Both the position numbers and the translations under genes were made by a program. A DNA stretch of 64,000 nt from Diploptera punctata. Taxonomy: Eukaryota > Arthropoda > Insecta > Blattodea > Blaberidae. Where the stretch lies: NCBI GenBank assembly GCA_030220185.1, contig JASPKZ010004199.1, forward strand, positions 496,001-560,000, written 5' to 3'. Each line of letters begins with the position of its first letter. Position 1 is the first letter of the stretch. This document shows positions 33,219-45,115 of this stretch, piece by piece. Under the pieces are notes generated by a model. The model worked only from the letters and a program-made list of their open reading frames with translations, did no database searches and was not told the origin of the DNA.

Positions 33219-34785
33219 AGTTCAGATAAATATCATCTAATTTAAAACAATACATCCAAAAATAAAGAATTAAAGGCCGCCTGTTAACCTTTCTCAAGTG
33301 AGAGTTTGAATGTCCCATCCACATGTACAAAATGTCCCAAACGCCAAACGTACAGACCAGACCAAGCTCAGCAACAGGCCTAATAGCGATACGGCCACCA
33401 TAAAAATACAACCGTCAAGAAATGCGGACATGGGTTCCACTAGGGTAAAATTTTTCGGATGTCAAATAGTCCCCTATTCGCTTCTCCGGGCGGGGATTAC
33501 TTCAGAGAACCCATGCCAAAGGCTCAAACACAGGGACAAGTTCCTAGGAACATAGAATGTTAGGACTTTATACAATAGTGGGGCACTAGAGATATTAACG
33601 CGGGAATTAGATACATCACCTTGGATATAGTAGCTTTACAGGACGTTAGATGGCCAGGAGAAGGTAGTCAGGAATCAGGAAGCTTTGCATTATACTACGG
33701 GAGTGCAGAAAGACCTGAATTTGGAACGGGTTTTTTAGTCCGAAGGAGGATCCTGTCCGCTGTCACAGATATTATGTTTGCCAGTGATACGATATCATAG
33801 CCTATATATAATTCTGAAGGGTAAATCGTAATCGTAAATGCGCATGCTCCCACAGAAGATAAATATGACAATATCAAGGATGAGTTCTATGATGAATTAG
33901 AATGCATATTCGATAGCCTTCCACGATATCATATGAAAATTGTCTTAGGAGATTTAATGCAAAAGTGGGGCAGGAAGATATATTCAAACCAATAAATACA
34001 CCAATTCAGTCTTCATGAAGATAGTAACGGCAATAGGGTTAGATTAGTCACCTTTGCCACATCAAAGAATCTCATTGTTAAGAGCACAACATTTCAGCTT
34101 AAGGATATTCATAAATACACCTGGACGTCTCCAGATGGAGAAACTCGGAACCAGATATATAATGTAATAGTGGACAAACACTGGCACAGTAGCATCATCG
34201 ATGTTGGGTCTGTTAGAGGGGCAGATTTCGATTCGGATCATCATCTGGTCAGGGTGAAAATCAGAAAACGGCTATCGCTTATGAGTGGAACAAACGCTAA
34301 AGATGATTCTGGAAAAATTCAATTGAAAAGCTTATAAAATGAGGAAATGCGGCAAGAATACCAAATCAAAATTACTAATAGATTTGAACTACTGGAATCT
34401 TCAGATGACAATGTGGCAAACAGAAGAAATTGATATAAATAAAGAATGGGAGGCTATAAGAGATACTTTAAATTGTCAGCATCGGAAAGCATTTGTTATT
34501 TAAAGAAGAGGCAAAACAAGAAATGGTTTGATGAGGAATGTGCCGACATTGTAAAGAAAAGAAAGCTAGCAAAAATTATATGGTTACACGAGCCATATGA
34601 GGTAAATTTAGAGCAATTGGGGTAGTATTAGACGGGAAACCACCAGGTTACTAAAGAGTAAAAAGAGGGAATATTTGAGAGAGAAGATTAATGATCTTGA
34701 AATGAATACCAAAAATAGGAACATTAGAGAATTATATCAGGGAATTAGGATAGAGAAGAAAAGGTTTAAGGCTAGAACAAACATA

Positions 34786-35731
34786 GGCTACTTACTTACT
34801 TACTCACTGGCACTATCGAATCCGTAGGTTCATGACCGCGCGGACATAAGCTCTCCATACATCCCTTACCTGAGCAAATCATTTCCTGCTTTCTAATCAT
34901 TCCCTGTATAATCTACTTTCCTCAAATCATACTTAATGTTACTCTCGCACCTCATTCTTGGTCTACCAAACGGGGCGTTTTCTTTCTGGCTTTCCTACAA
35001 GAAGCTTCCATGCAAGTCTTTCATTCCCCATTCGTGCAACATGTCCTGCCCATCACAATCTACAAGACTTAAATGTTCTTATTATATCTGACTTCCTATA
35101 AAGACCATGTAGTTCACTGTTATGTAGTCATTTTCATTCACCTGTATGTTCATCTCTCTTTGGTCCGAAAATTTTCCTAAGAACTTTATTCTCAAATATT
35201 CGTAATCTCCTTTCCTCCCTTAAAGTAAGAGTCCATGTTTCACATCCATATAATATAACTGGTAGAATAATAGATTTATATATTTTCAGTTTAACGTTTT
35301 CTGAAAGGAGTTGGGAAGTCAAGAGTCTCTGTAATGCATAATAGCACGCATTTCCACAATTGAGCCTATGTTTAATTTCTTTGTGCATCTCATTCCTATT
35401 TGTGATTATTGTTCCCAGGCATTAGAATTCAGCCACTTCCTCAAAATTTCCCTCATTTGTCATTAGCTATCCATTTCCATTATATAATGAATTTCTACGT
35501 GTGACCATATATTTAGTTTTATTGATATTTAGTTCCAGTCCAAATTTCTTAGTGTTACTCAATAGTGTGTAAGTATTGTCCTTTAGTATCTCCTCGCTAT
35601 CGGCCAACAATACTACATCATCAGCATAAACTAACAGCTTATTAATACCATTGAGTTGTAAGCCTTCCTCATTCTCTAAAGATTTAATGACATGCTCTAG
35701 TACAAAATTAAATAGTAGAGGAGATACTGCA
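34786..35731 (-). mobile_element. LINE-A copy nested in reverse inside LINE-A
   Basis: 5'-truncated copy from the reverse transcriptase (LLVYADDVVLLADSEE) to the 3' end near 34800 with a CTTA-type tail. Flanked by perfect 13-base repeats TAGAACAAACATA (34773-34785 and 35732-35744). Later than its host copy. Confidence 0.9.
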
Positions 35732-36010
35732 TAGAACAAACATACTTAGGAATAAAAATAGGGATATGATTGCAGATTCCAAGAGTAGGCCTATAGGCCT
35801 ATTAAATAGATGGAAAAGTCACTTTAATCAGCTATTAATTGTAGTCTACATACAGAACGAGATACAGAACCAAGTGCAATAGATGTAGAAATGGCGATAG
35901 AAAAAAATTAGATATATAAAGCATCGGGTTCAGATGATATCCCAGCAGAACTGATAAAATCAGGTGGAGAAAAATTGATGGACAAGATTCGCCGGTTGCT
36001 TTAGTATGAT

Positions 36011-36457
36011 TTGGGAAAAGAAGCTCCTCTAGATGATTGGAAAGAATCGATTATCGTACCAATTTATAAGAAAGGAGATAAAACTGATTGCAATAACAAC
36101 AGGGGCATCTCTTTACTTTCAACTTCGTACAAAATTCTAACAAATATATTAGTAAGCAGACTTACTCCTTATATTGATTACATTGTAGGAGATCATCAAT
36201 GTGGATTTAGAAGAAACAGGTCTACAACACATCAGATGTTTAGTATAGGCCTAAGACAGATTTTAGAAAAGAAATGGGAATATAATGGTACTGCACATCA
36301 ACTATACGTAGACTTCAAAAAGGCATACGATTCAATTAAGAGGGAGAAGTTATGTAGTATCCTGTTGGAGTTCGGAATTCCTAAAAAGTTAGTTAGACTT
36401 ATACGAATGTGTCTAAATGGCACAAAGAGTTGGATGCGTGTAGACAAACAGTTTTAG
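36011..36457 (+). pseudogene. LINE-A reverse transcriptase fragment
   Basis: 148 codons with WKESIIVPIYKKGDK, GDHQCGFRRNRSTT and LYVDFKKAYDSIKREKL, the fingers and palm blocks of a non-LTR reverse transcriptase. Stop codons follow before the catalytic box, which lies at about 36590 in a decayed frame (LVHADDIVLL). Confidence 0.8.
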
Positions 36458-37110
36458 GATTACATTTGAAATCCACAATGGGTTGAAGCAAGGAAATGCA
36501 CTATCTCCTCTACTATTTAATTTTGTACTAGAGTATGCCATCAAACCTTAGATGAAGAAGGTCTACAACTGAATGGTATTAATAAGCTGTTAGTTCATGC
36601 TGATGATATAGTACTATTGGGCGATAGCGAGGAGATACTAAAGGCCAACACGCACACACTACTGAATAACACTAAGAAATTGGGACTGGAAGTAAATATC
36701 AATAAAACTAAATATATGGCCACACATAGAAATACATTATGTAATGGAAATGGACAGCTAATGACAAATGAGGGTAATTTTTAGGAAGTAGCAGAATTCA
36801 AATAGGCCTACCTAGGACAATAATCACAAATAGGAATGAGATGCAGAAAGAAATTAAACATAGGCTCAATTCTGGAAATGCGTGCTATTATGCATTACAG
36901 AGACTCTTGACGTCCCAACTCCTTTCAAAAAACGTTAAACTGAAAATATATAAAAGTATTAGAACAAGAATGAGGTGGCATAAGTATGATTTGAGGGAAG
37001 TAGATTATACAGAGGATGATTGGAAAATATTAGCTCAGGATAGGGATGTATGGAGAGCTTATGTCCGCGCGGTCATGAACCTATGGGTTCGATAGTCGCA
37101 ATGAGTTAGT

Positions 37111-37430
37111 TATGCCACTGCAATTAAAGAGCGACTACAAAAAAAACAAGAACTGGAAAATAAAAAGTAACATAAATTATTATTATTATTATTATTATTA
37201 CTATTATTAACTATTAATAACAATAATACGCCAAACGTACAGAAGAGACCAAGCTCAGCAATGACAGCGATATGGGCATTGCAATTAAAGAGCGATTACA
37301 AAAAAAAAACAAGAACAGAAAAATAAAAAGTAGTAGACATTATTATTATTATTATTATTACTTAGGTACTATTATTATTATTTTTTGTATTATCAATAAT
37401 AATAATAATAATAATAATATTTTTACTAAT
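37111..37430 (+). repeat. Duplicated segment with ATT microsatellites
   Basis: GCAATTAAAGAGCGACTACA (37118) recurs as GCAATTAAAGAGCGATTACA (37275), each followed by an A run, AACAAGAAC and (TTA)n repeats. The same CCAAACGTACAGA...CCAAGCTCAGCAA sequence also occurs at 33341. Confidence 0.7.
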
Positions 37431-37465
37431 ATTGTCATTTCTATTATCAGTAGTATTTTTAGTAA

Positions 37466-37468
<3 letters not shown>

Positions 37469-37562
<94 letters not shown>

Positions 37563-37570
37563 TGTGTATT
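37469..37570. repeat. (TA)n(TG)n microsatellite
   Basis: About 16 TA then about 28 TG units. The plus- and minus-strand ORFs here are repeat artefacts. Confidence 0.95.
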
Positions 37571-37855
37571 GTGTGTTATAAATTTTCACTTTCTTTTGAT
37601 TTTTGATTTAAAAATGTGATACTGATTGATAACGCTGAAACGGTCTGCACTGAATAAAGTGAAATTTTGACATCCCGGGCGCACTGTGTCTGTATGTTTG
37701 TGTATCTCTAGTTGCTTCCTTGTCTCTCATCCGAGGTTGTTCACCTCTCAGCTCTACATTCTTCTGTCACCTCACATCATTTCCTCAATGACAGCAATCA
37801 GCAGACAATCTTCACTGATAAAATTTACAGAAACCTTTTTGGCCATAATCTTCTT

Positions 37856-37890
<35 letters not shown>

Positions 37891-38181
37891 AATAAGGCAA
37901 TCGAATGCGGCAGAAGTGTTGTTAATGACAGACTCTCCTTTAGTTTGTTTTAATTACTGTCTACAAAATTCCGTTACTAGGAATCCAGAGGGTTGTTGAC
38001 CTTACACTGTTCCATAACCAACCCCCTGTACCTGCCTCTTTGTTGTGCGATTTTATCTCTTGGCTGCATCCCTTTGTTTGCGTTTATTTTCTGTCTCTTT
38101 TCTTCCCAGAAATTTTAAAGCCTATAAATTCCAAAGTTTTACAAAAAAATAATTAGTATTATTGTATATAGAGAGAATCCA
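37571..38181. other. No gene recognised; T homopolymer
   Basis: Contains a T run of about 33 bases at 37857-37889. The flank at 37680-37850 may be a reversed retrocopy whose poly-A is that run, but no source gene is recognised. Confidence 0.4.
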
Positions 38182-38600
38182 AACTAACTAACTCACTTGC
38201 TCTATCGAACCCGTAGGTTCATGGTCTCCATACATCCCTATCCTGAGCTAAAGTTTTCCAATCATCCGCTGTATTGAGCCTTTGACATGGATTCCCTTTG
38301 TTAGAAACCGCCCGAAGAACCGAATGGAGGACTATTTTACCTCCGAAAAATTTTACCCCAGTGGAATCCATGTCCGCGTTTCTTGACGGTTGTATTTTTA
38401 CGGCGAAAGATCGTTACTCTTTCGACCAAGGTACTTTTTTCGTCTGGCTATCACCTTCAACCTGTCCGACATGGGTAACCTTTTCGGCATCAGTGCTACC
38501 GCCGGCATTAGCCCTCGGGATCATTTAAGCACGCAAGCCACTCCACCACAAGGTAAAGATACCATGAAGGGCTACTGACAAACTTCCACTAGTTATTCAT
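38182..38600 (-). mobile_element. LINE-A with both ends and no middle
   Basis: On the minus strand 38600-38281 is the LINE-A 5' region (ACAACCGTCAAGAAACGCGG, then ATTCCACTGGGGTAAAATTT, as at 33410) and 38277-38182 is the 3' end (ATGATTGGAAAACTTTAGCT...). About 3 kb of coding sequence is missing at the junction near 38278. Confidence 0.75.
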
Positions 38601-39526
38601 GGATGTTTTTGTGAGTTCTTTGATATAAGGAACCAATGGTATCCGTTGGCTCGTTACCGAGTAATTTAATTGTTTTTGCTTTGTACGAAGCCCTTCTTGC
38701 AGCTGATAATTGGCAGGCGTATGTGTTTTCCTAAGTAATGCCACGAGCGATTTCCAATTTATCTAGAGAGTTTGGAAATCAAGAGTGGCATTTGTTAGAA
38801 TTATTTAACAAATAAAAAAATTAAGCTGTTTATTCACAAATCACTATTTAAATCACTATAGTTATTTCAAAATATTTATAACTTATATTTAATGTAAATG
38901 GGGATGTTTGAAAGCAAATAATTTGTTCATCACTGCAACTTGATCAAACTATTTATATCCAAATAGGATCGCAATATTGTAAGAATGCACCCTAGTGGAG
39001 AAAAAATGAAACACAACAAACCGTATATTATAACCAACATTATAGGTTATTTTTTTCAGAAACAACTCAGTAAAATCAGTATTTAAAAACACATACTTAT
39101 CAAATGTGTAGGTCGAAGGAATCTGTTCATTATTTGCTATATTCAACGTATTTGTTAGAGAATCAGTCACTGCGAAATAATACTCTGACCTGTTCATAAT
39201 ATTGAAAAGGAGGAGCTTTCTTTATTTTGGTAATCAAAATTCGATAATTTTCGAGGTGAAATAAGACAATGATTGGTTGTAAAACAAAAATCATTGAAAC
39301 GTGATTGGTTATTGATTCCCATTTGCGGATCAGTTAAATAATCAACATAATGGGTCATATGCTAATTTTGCATTGAATGTTGTAGTATACCTTGATGAAC
39401 AGTTCGAGTAAAAGTGAACTGGTCGTGTTCTATGACCAGCTCAGGTACCAGATCTAACACTCATGATTTTTTTTTTCTGGGGTCACGTAACGAGTCTGGT
39501 GTGCGTGATTCTTGACGAAACTATTG
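38601..39526. other. No gene recognised
   Basis: AT-rich. One short hairpin (CTGGTC...GACCAG) at about 39418-39440. Confidence 0.45.
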
Positions 39527-40392
39527 TCTGTCCAGCCTAAGAAACACATTTTGACAATTAACTTCCGAATGTATATGTGAACTATTTAGCTGTATATTAG
39601 CATATAAACCGATAAATTAATGCACAACAATCGTTTTAATTTCTAGTGTTTCGGGTTGTATTAACACATACAATGTTATGTCGAAAGCTAATTAAATTAT
39701 ATTCGTTAATATTAAACAAATTAATTCAAATCAAACTTTAAAAATGAAATAACTGTACTTACAGTAATAAAATAAAAACCTATGCACCTTATAATAAACT
39801 GCACTCTTAAAACAGGATTAGGCCTTTTCCTATTTTTGTTGAGCGTTTTGGTGTTACCAGTTTCTTTTAATTCCCTGCGAATATGTACAACACTACTCTC
39901 CGACACACCAGTATATTCTGCAGTTAATTTTATATAGTTCACCAGATTATGCTCCATAAACTTACAAAATACGTTTAACGCCATCTGTTTTTTACCCATT
40001 TTTAATTATAATTTCCCTTTAGAGTGATTTTTATAATTTTGATCACACATTTTACCATCGAATTAAGTTACCATAAACTATTCGACAGCCGCCATATTTG
40101 TCACTGACATTAAATTTTTCTCAAGAATCGTTCAGTTTCAAACAAATGCGAATTTTCAGTTACTCTCCGACCTTCGAACAAACATGTAGGTTTAAACTGT
40201 ATTCTGATCAACTATAGTTAATATAAATACTTTTAAATACGTAATTATATTAATTGAGTGCATGATCTAATATTTTCGCTTCCGCTAAACGTGCTTTGGC
40301 CATGAACGAATCGCAGTAACTGCAGCAGTCATGCGACTCGTGGATTACCCACCCATTTATTTTCCTCAAGTGTGTTTCTTAGGCTGGACAGA
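39527..40392 (-). mobile_element. DNA transposon remnant with 22-base inverted repeats
   Basis: TCTGTCCAGCCTAAGAAACA starts the left end (39527-39548) and its complement closes the right (40371-40392). Inside, the minus-strand frame 39999-39721 starts MGKKQMALNV and includes LTAEYTGVSESSVVHIRREL, a helix-turn-helix resembling the N-terminus of insect DDE transposases. Only this part is present, so the copy cannot move by itself. A clear target duplication was not found. Confidence 0.6.
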
Positions 40393-40705
40393 ATATAGGA
40401 TTGTAGCAGGTGGTTGATGTGCGCCAATTTTCTGGGATGCTAGAGCGTGCGCGAAATTCCATGAAAAATCGCTGTGAAGTTTGTCGTTATCATAGAGGTA
40501 GACATTTGAACAGTTACTTTAAACAGTGTAACAGTGTAGTTTGGAAACAGTCATATTCAGAGTAAACAGAAGGTGGTTGAATTAAACAAAACGAAACCAA
40601 TGAAATTACTCGGTAATGAGCCACCGGAACTATGGGTTTCTTATATCAAAACACTCAGGAAACATCGCTGAACAACTTGTTATTTGTCAGTACAGTCAAT
40701 CTATA

Positions 40706-41022
40706 GCGGGACAAGCCTAGATTGTCATTGGTCTACAAGCCGACTGCGACATGCGTAAATAACAGAGGTAGACCATCATCTAGCCAGTACAGAGACATGT
40801 GTCAACATGTCGGGTCCCCAGCCGTTATGGCTGGTTGTCTCAACCTGGAGCCGTTACTTATTCCAGCTATCCAAATTCCTAACGATCTTGGGCGGACACC
40901 GGTCCCAAACTGACCGAGATTCCACGAGAAAATGTCTTCACTCACGGGGACTAGAACCAGCGCAAGTCCCGTAGCTCTGTGTCAAGGCATCATGCCTTAA
41001 ACCACTCGTCTACGATGCAGAA
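40706..41022 (-). mobile_element. SINE-1 copy
   Basis: Minus strand: head near 41010 (TCGTAGACGAGTGGTTTAAG), B box GCGCTGGTTCTAGTCC, body, end near 40710 (GGCTTGTCCCGCT). Confidence 0.85.
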
Positions 41023-41094
41023 CAAAGTTTGGATTCACTCTGTGTATAAAATTTTCACAATTATACTCTTATTTTATAGCGTATTTTTTCTAAG

Positions 41095-41190
41095 GAAGGA
41101 AAGATCCCGCCAACTCGGTTCAACATGGAGACAGGGAAAACCAATTATGTTTATGGAAGACTGTCGGATTTAGATGACCCTGACTACATG
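41095..41190 (+). CDS. Possible internal exon of an unidentified gene
   Basis: A pyrimidine-rich acceptor (GTATTTTTTCTAAG) is followed by 32 open codons with METGKTNYVYGRLSDLDDPD and ends at a consensus donor ATG|GTGAGT. Composition is protein-like, but the peptide matches nothing I know. One exon is weak evidence. Confidence 0.25.
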
Positions 41191-42173
41191 GTGAGTAATC
41201 GCTATTTACCCCACAGTCAAGGTACTTCACTTGAAGTTAGAATATACTTTGTATGAGTGCCTTACACAGAACAGTTGATCTCTAGATTTATTTGAATGTT
41301 TAATGCATTAATTTTAATAACGTTACGTTTATGTAGGAAATAGTTAAAAACATCGAACATTTCGTGTGTAGTGTAAGAAACAAGGATAGAGTTTTCAGCT
41401 TATTATTTTTCATATGCCTCAATCCTCACTATTTATTTTATCGGCGGAAAGGAAAAAAGTTAATTGTACATAAAGCACATACATTCTTTCAGAGTGAACA
41501 TGACGATAAAAAAATAAAGCTTTCGATTTCTATTTTCAAAGAGGCCGAGACTATTTTTAAAGCGACAGTTAGGGTAAGTTCGGGTGAATTAGGACAAAAA
41601 TAGGAATATCTGTAATATCAATTTCATTATCGGTAAGATGTTATATTTTGTACATTATGATTTAATATAATCTTTCATCAATATTTTGTACCATTTATAG
41701 TTTCATCAATCGAATGCACGAGGAATTACAGACATTTATATTGCAGTACCTTTATCCTAATTTGTTAGGGTAAATAGGGATAGTTTTTAGATGAATGAGT
41801 ACAGTTTAAAAATTGCTCATTTCGGTAAATTATTTGTCAGACATTTTAAACACAATTTTTTAACATAATTTTCTATATAATCTATCATTGAATCAGATTT
41901 AGGCCTATTTTTTATATAGACATTTTTTCTCTCAGTTCCAACACATTTTTCATGATACTATTTTCACTTCCTTCAATATGCCACTATATTTTATAAACAA
42001 AATCCACACAAAGTGTTATTCTATTCTGGCTCTCCAGTATCATCATCAAGCTTATTGCACTTTTCTCCGCGAAGCAAAAAGCTGTCGTTCTTACATTGTT
42101 GAAATCTAATTAAAATCCACATGCAGAAAATGGAACAAATCTTTGTAGGCTACCAACTGATTTTTTTTTCAGG

Positions 42174-42349
42174 GATCGTCACTGCAACTGTTACGGTGAC
42201 AGTGAAGACACGAACGAGGCGCCCCAAATAACTCTACCGTATGATATAAGCTCGTCCCCGACGGAATGCTTTAATAGTTCTATCCAAATCAATTTCTGTC
42301 CAACTCTGTTTATAATTAGCCATCTGCAAAGCAATAGTTGCAAATAAAT
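42174..42349 (+). CDS. Possible terminal exon, same unidentified gene
   Basis: A strong acceptor (TGATTTTTTTTTCAG, AG at 42172-42173) opens a frame of about 58 codons (RHCNCYGDSEDTNEAPQITL onwards) to a TAA at about 42349. Linked to 41095-41190 only by proximity and strand. Confidence 0.2.
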
Positions 42350-42357
42350 TGTGAAAC

Positions 42358-42641
42358 ACGCTGTCCCTATTCAGCCGAAAAATAGTGTCCCCATTCACCC
42401 GAAATGCAGTGTTTCAATTTCCATAGTTTGGCAACATTTTAACCATTGTCGACAAAGACGGGAATTATCCTACTATTTTGGGTATAAATACTTCATAATA
42501 CGCTGTTCCTATTCAGCCGAAAATTAGTGTCCACATTCACCCGAAATACAGTGTTTCAATTTTCTTAGTTCGGCAACATTTGAACCATTATCGATAAAGA
42601 TGGGAATTATCCTACTATTTTTGGGGATAAATACTTCTTAA
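42358..42641. repeat. Tandem duplication, 142-base unit
   Basis: ACGCTGTCCCTATTCAGCCG (42358) and ACGCTGTTCCTATTCAGCCG (42500) start two units, both containing CATTCACCCGAAA and GGGAATTATCCTACTATTTT. Confidence 0.85.
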
Positions 42642-43229
42642 TTTAGCAAAAATTAATTCATAATTGGACCATTAGTTAATAAGAGACACGCATAAAAATA
42701 AATAAATAAATATATTGAATGTATGGAACTATTATTCCAGTTAATTATCTGGAACACCAATTCATTGTTGTGAAATCTTGACATAACCAAAAGAGAACCA
42801 AAATGTCACACAATTGGTTTTGTTACGTGAAGTAGGCTACATAGGTTAGTAGACAGAAAAAAAAGCACCTTCGCTGGGAGTCTTACATGTCAGTGGCGAG
42901 AACAACATTTAAAAGTGTCCCTATTCGCCCTGTGTCCTGATTTAGCCGTTTACCCCATTTCTAAAACTGCGATGTATCGGTACCTAAACGAAAAGAAAAC
43001 AGAAGAAAAACTGAAAAGCCTTTCAAAAGCGAAAACGCGTACTTGACCTGATAAATTCGAACAAGATTAGGCCTATTTGAGGCGATGTGTTCTGTGCCTT
43101 TATAAGGAAGGATTATATCCAGTAGCCTATAGAATTAGCTATATTTTGTTATATGTACGAATACAGTTTGGCTCAAGTTATCTCGATCTTCTTTGTGGAA
43201 TATCATTAAAAGTATAAGGTTTCATTACC
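42642..43229. other. No gene recognised
   Basis: AT-rich, nothing identified. Confidence 0.45.
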
Positions 43230-45010
43230 GCAAGAACAATACAAATTGTAAATTCTTAATGGCGCGAGGTGGTTCGATATAATGAATATGTTAGAAAAAT
43301 TGTTTTCTTAGACAAAACGTGGGTCAATGTAAATATGACTAATAGTCCAAGATCCGACTGCAAGATTACTACGTTAATCGAGTGTATGGACAAAATCAAT
43401 TTATTTCATAAAATTGTGAATTACTGTATACATTTTTGCCGAGTTGCTTTTTTAAAATTCGGCCGTCAGTATGTTTAATTAATATATAATTAATTTATTT
43501 ATGCGAAATAATTTGATTCACTTGTTATTAAAATAAATTATATTCCAGTTCGCAGAAATCGATGTATAGAGCTTAAAAAGATTTGGGTGCCATTGCACAC
43601 TTGGCCGTAAACTTCCTCGCGGCTACAGCAGGCTGTGACACCAATCAGTAATAAAATGGCGGTAAGTACGTATTTGTTGTTTTATATTGTTCCCTCGCAG
43701 CAGGAAATAAAACCACTGCCCTTTATGTATACTACGTACAATGTATATATAAAAATATATGCAAAAGGTAGTGTTAATATACATTATACAAACAAATTAC
43801 AGCATTTTAAATTAACTGAACTTAATTGAAACAATATAAAACAATAAATACGCACTTACTGCCATTTTATTACTGATTGGTGTCACAGCCTGCTGTAGCC
43901 GCGTGGAGGTTTATGGCCAAGTGTGCAATGGCAACTAAAACTCTTCAAGCTCTATACATCAATTTCTGCTAACTGGATTATAATTTATTTTAATAACAAG
44001 TAAATCAAATTATTTCGAATAACCAAATTAAACATATTTTAATTGAACATACTGGCGGCCGAATTTTAGTAGGCAACTCAGCAAAAATGTATTCAGTAAT
44101 TCACAATTTTATGAAAAAACAAATAGATTTTGTTCATACACTCGATGAATGTAGTAATCTTGCAGCCGGATCTTGGACTATACAGAAAATATGTGGAGTC
44201 TTGATGAAAGTAAGGACGACTTGAAAGTTCCAACCGGTAACGTTTCCAAGTTAATACTTTTACATGCTGGAGGCGAAACAGGATTTGTGACAAATGGTCT
44301 CGTGTTATTTAAATAAAAATCATCTAAACAATACCATGAAGAAATGGACAGTGAACGATTTAAAAAATGCTTTCAAGAACAACTTCTCCCGAATATACCT
44401 AAAAATTTGACAGTACACTCTAATTCAACTCATGAAGTTACTTCAGACCTTATGGGTTATGCCAGTGTCCCCCTACCTACAGAGGGTAGATGTTGCCAAA
44501 CTCATATTAACGGTATTTGTTTGTTAAGGAGGGGTGGAGCGGCAAGGTTACCAGTACTTTTTCCAAATCTATATACTAGGCCCTAAACAATTAAAAAAAC
44601 ATAGTTTTTCTTTTACGACATGCAAACTAGTTTTATAGTAAATATGAGAGTCGACACTTTCACACAGGACAGTACAGATCTGCAAGAGCTCAGTGACAAG
44701 TGGTAACTGTTTTTTTCTTTAAGAAGGGGTGGCTTGGACGGCTACAACTTACAACTATGTACCTGCTGTGTTGCAATCTTCAGTTTTATATAAGGATTTC
44801 TCTCAAGAAAATACTGTTAAAATGGCAACCCAGTTCCCTATACCAAACACACAGTAACTTCCTGGGTTGAATCTGAGTGTAGTTATGGATAATGCCAGTT
44901 ATCATTCTGAAGAATTAGAGCTATGTCGAGCGCCAAATTCAAATACGAAAAAAGAGGAATTGAAACAGTGACTAAGAAAAACAATTGATCACAGGACTGT
45001 TTGAGAGAAA
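43230..45010 (+). pseudogene. Broken DDE transposase with two insertions
   Basis: Three blocks in order: IVFLDKTWVN (43296-43328), then WSLDESKDDLKVPTGNVSKL with LHAGGETGFVTNG (about 44195-44315) and EEMDSERFKKCFQEQLLPNI (to 44400), then SVVMDNASYHSEE (about 44880-44920). These are the DDE-type catalytic surroundings of an insect transposase family whose N-terminus resembles the frame at 39721-39999. A foldback element splits block 1 from 2 and about 460 bases split 2 from 3. There is an in-frame stop after TNGLVLFK. Confidence 0.6.
43345..44178. mobile_element. Foldback element with arms of about 350 bases
   Basis: The left arm from 43345 (GTCCAAGATCCGACTGCAAG) pairs with the right arm ending 44178 (GCCGGATCTTGGAC). 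Pairing continues to about 43690/43835 through GACACCAATCAGTAATAAAA and its complement, leaving a loop of about 145 bases. TA at 43343-43344 and 44179-44180 fits a TA target. No transposase inside. Confidence 0.8.
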
Positions 45011-45034
45011 AACAGAATATACGCGTCTGCCTCT

Positions 45035-45105
45035 AGATCTGGTGGTAATGTGCATGCCTCTTAACTAGTGGACCTGGGTTCGATACCTGGCTGGTTTGAA
45101 ATTTT
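45035..45105 (+). mobile_element. tRNA-like SINE head
   Basis: CTGGTGGTAATGTGCATGCC and a B box GGGTTCGATACCTGG. No continuing body. Confidence 0.4.
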
Positions 45106-45115
45106 AAACTACTAA

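Larger units (their letters stand above)
33335..37110 (+). mobile_element. LINE-A, near-full-length but decayed copy
   Basis: In order on the plus strand: 5' region with TACAACCGTCAAGAAATGCG, endonuclease (broken GTxNVRTLYNSGALE at about 33548, then DIVALQDVRWPGEGS), reverse transcriptase, YLG region, and the 3' end AQDRDVWRAYVRAVMNLWVR at 37095. Frames are broken many times. It is interrupted at 34786-35731 by a reversed LINE-A copy, and about 36958 shows an internal deletion joining KLKIYKSI to RMRWHKYDL. APE-type non-LTR element; clade not assigned. Confidence 0.8.

Noticed and set aside
37160..37430. CRISPR-like array
   Set aside because: Repeats are triplet microsatellites without unique spacers, and the genome is eukaryotic.
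37272..37619. ORFs over the (TA)n(TG)n tract
   Set aside because: Simple-repeat translation only.
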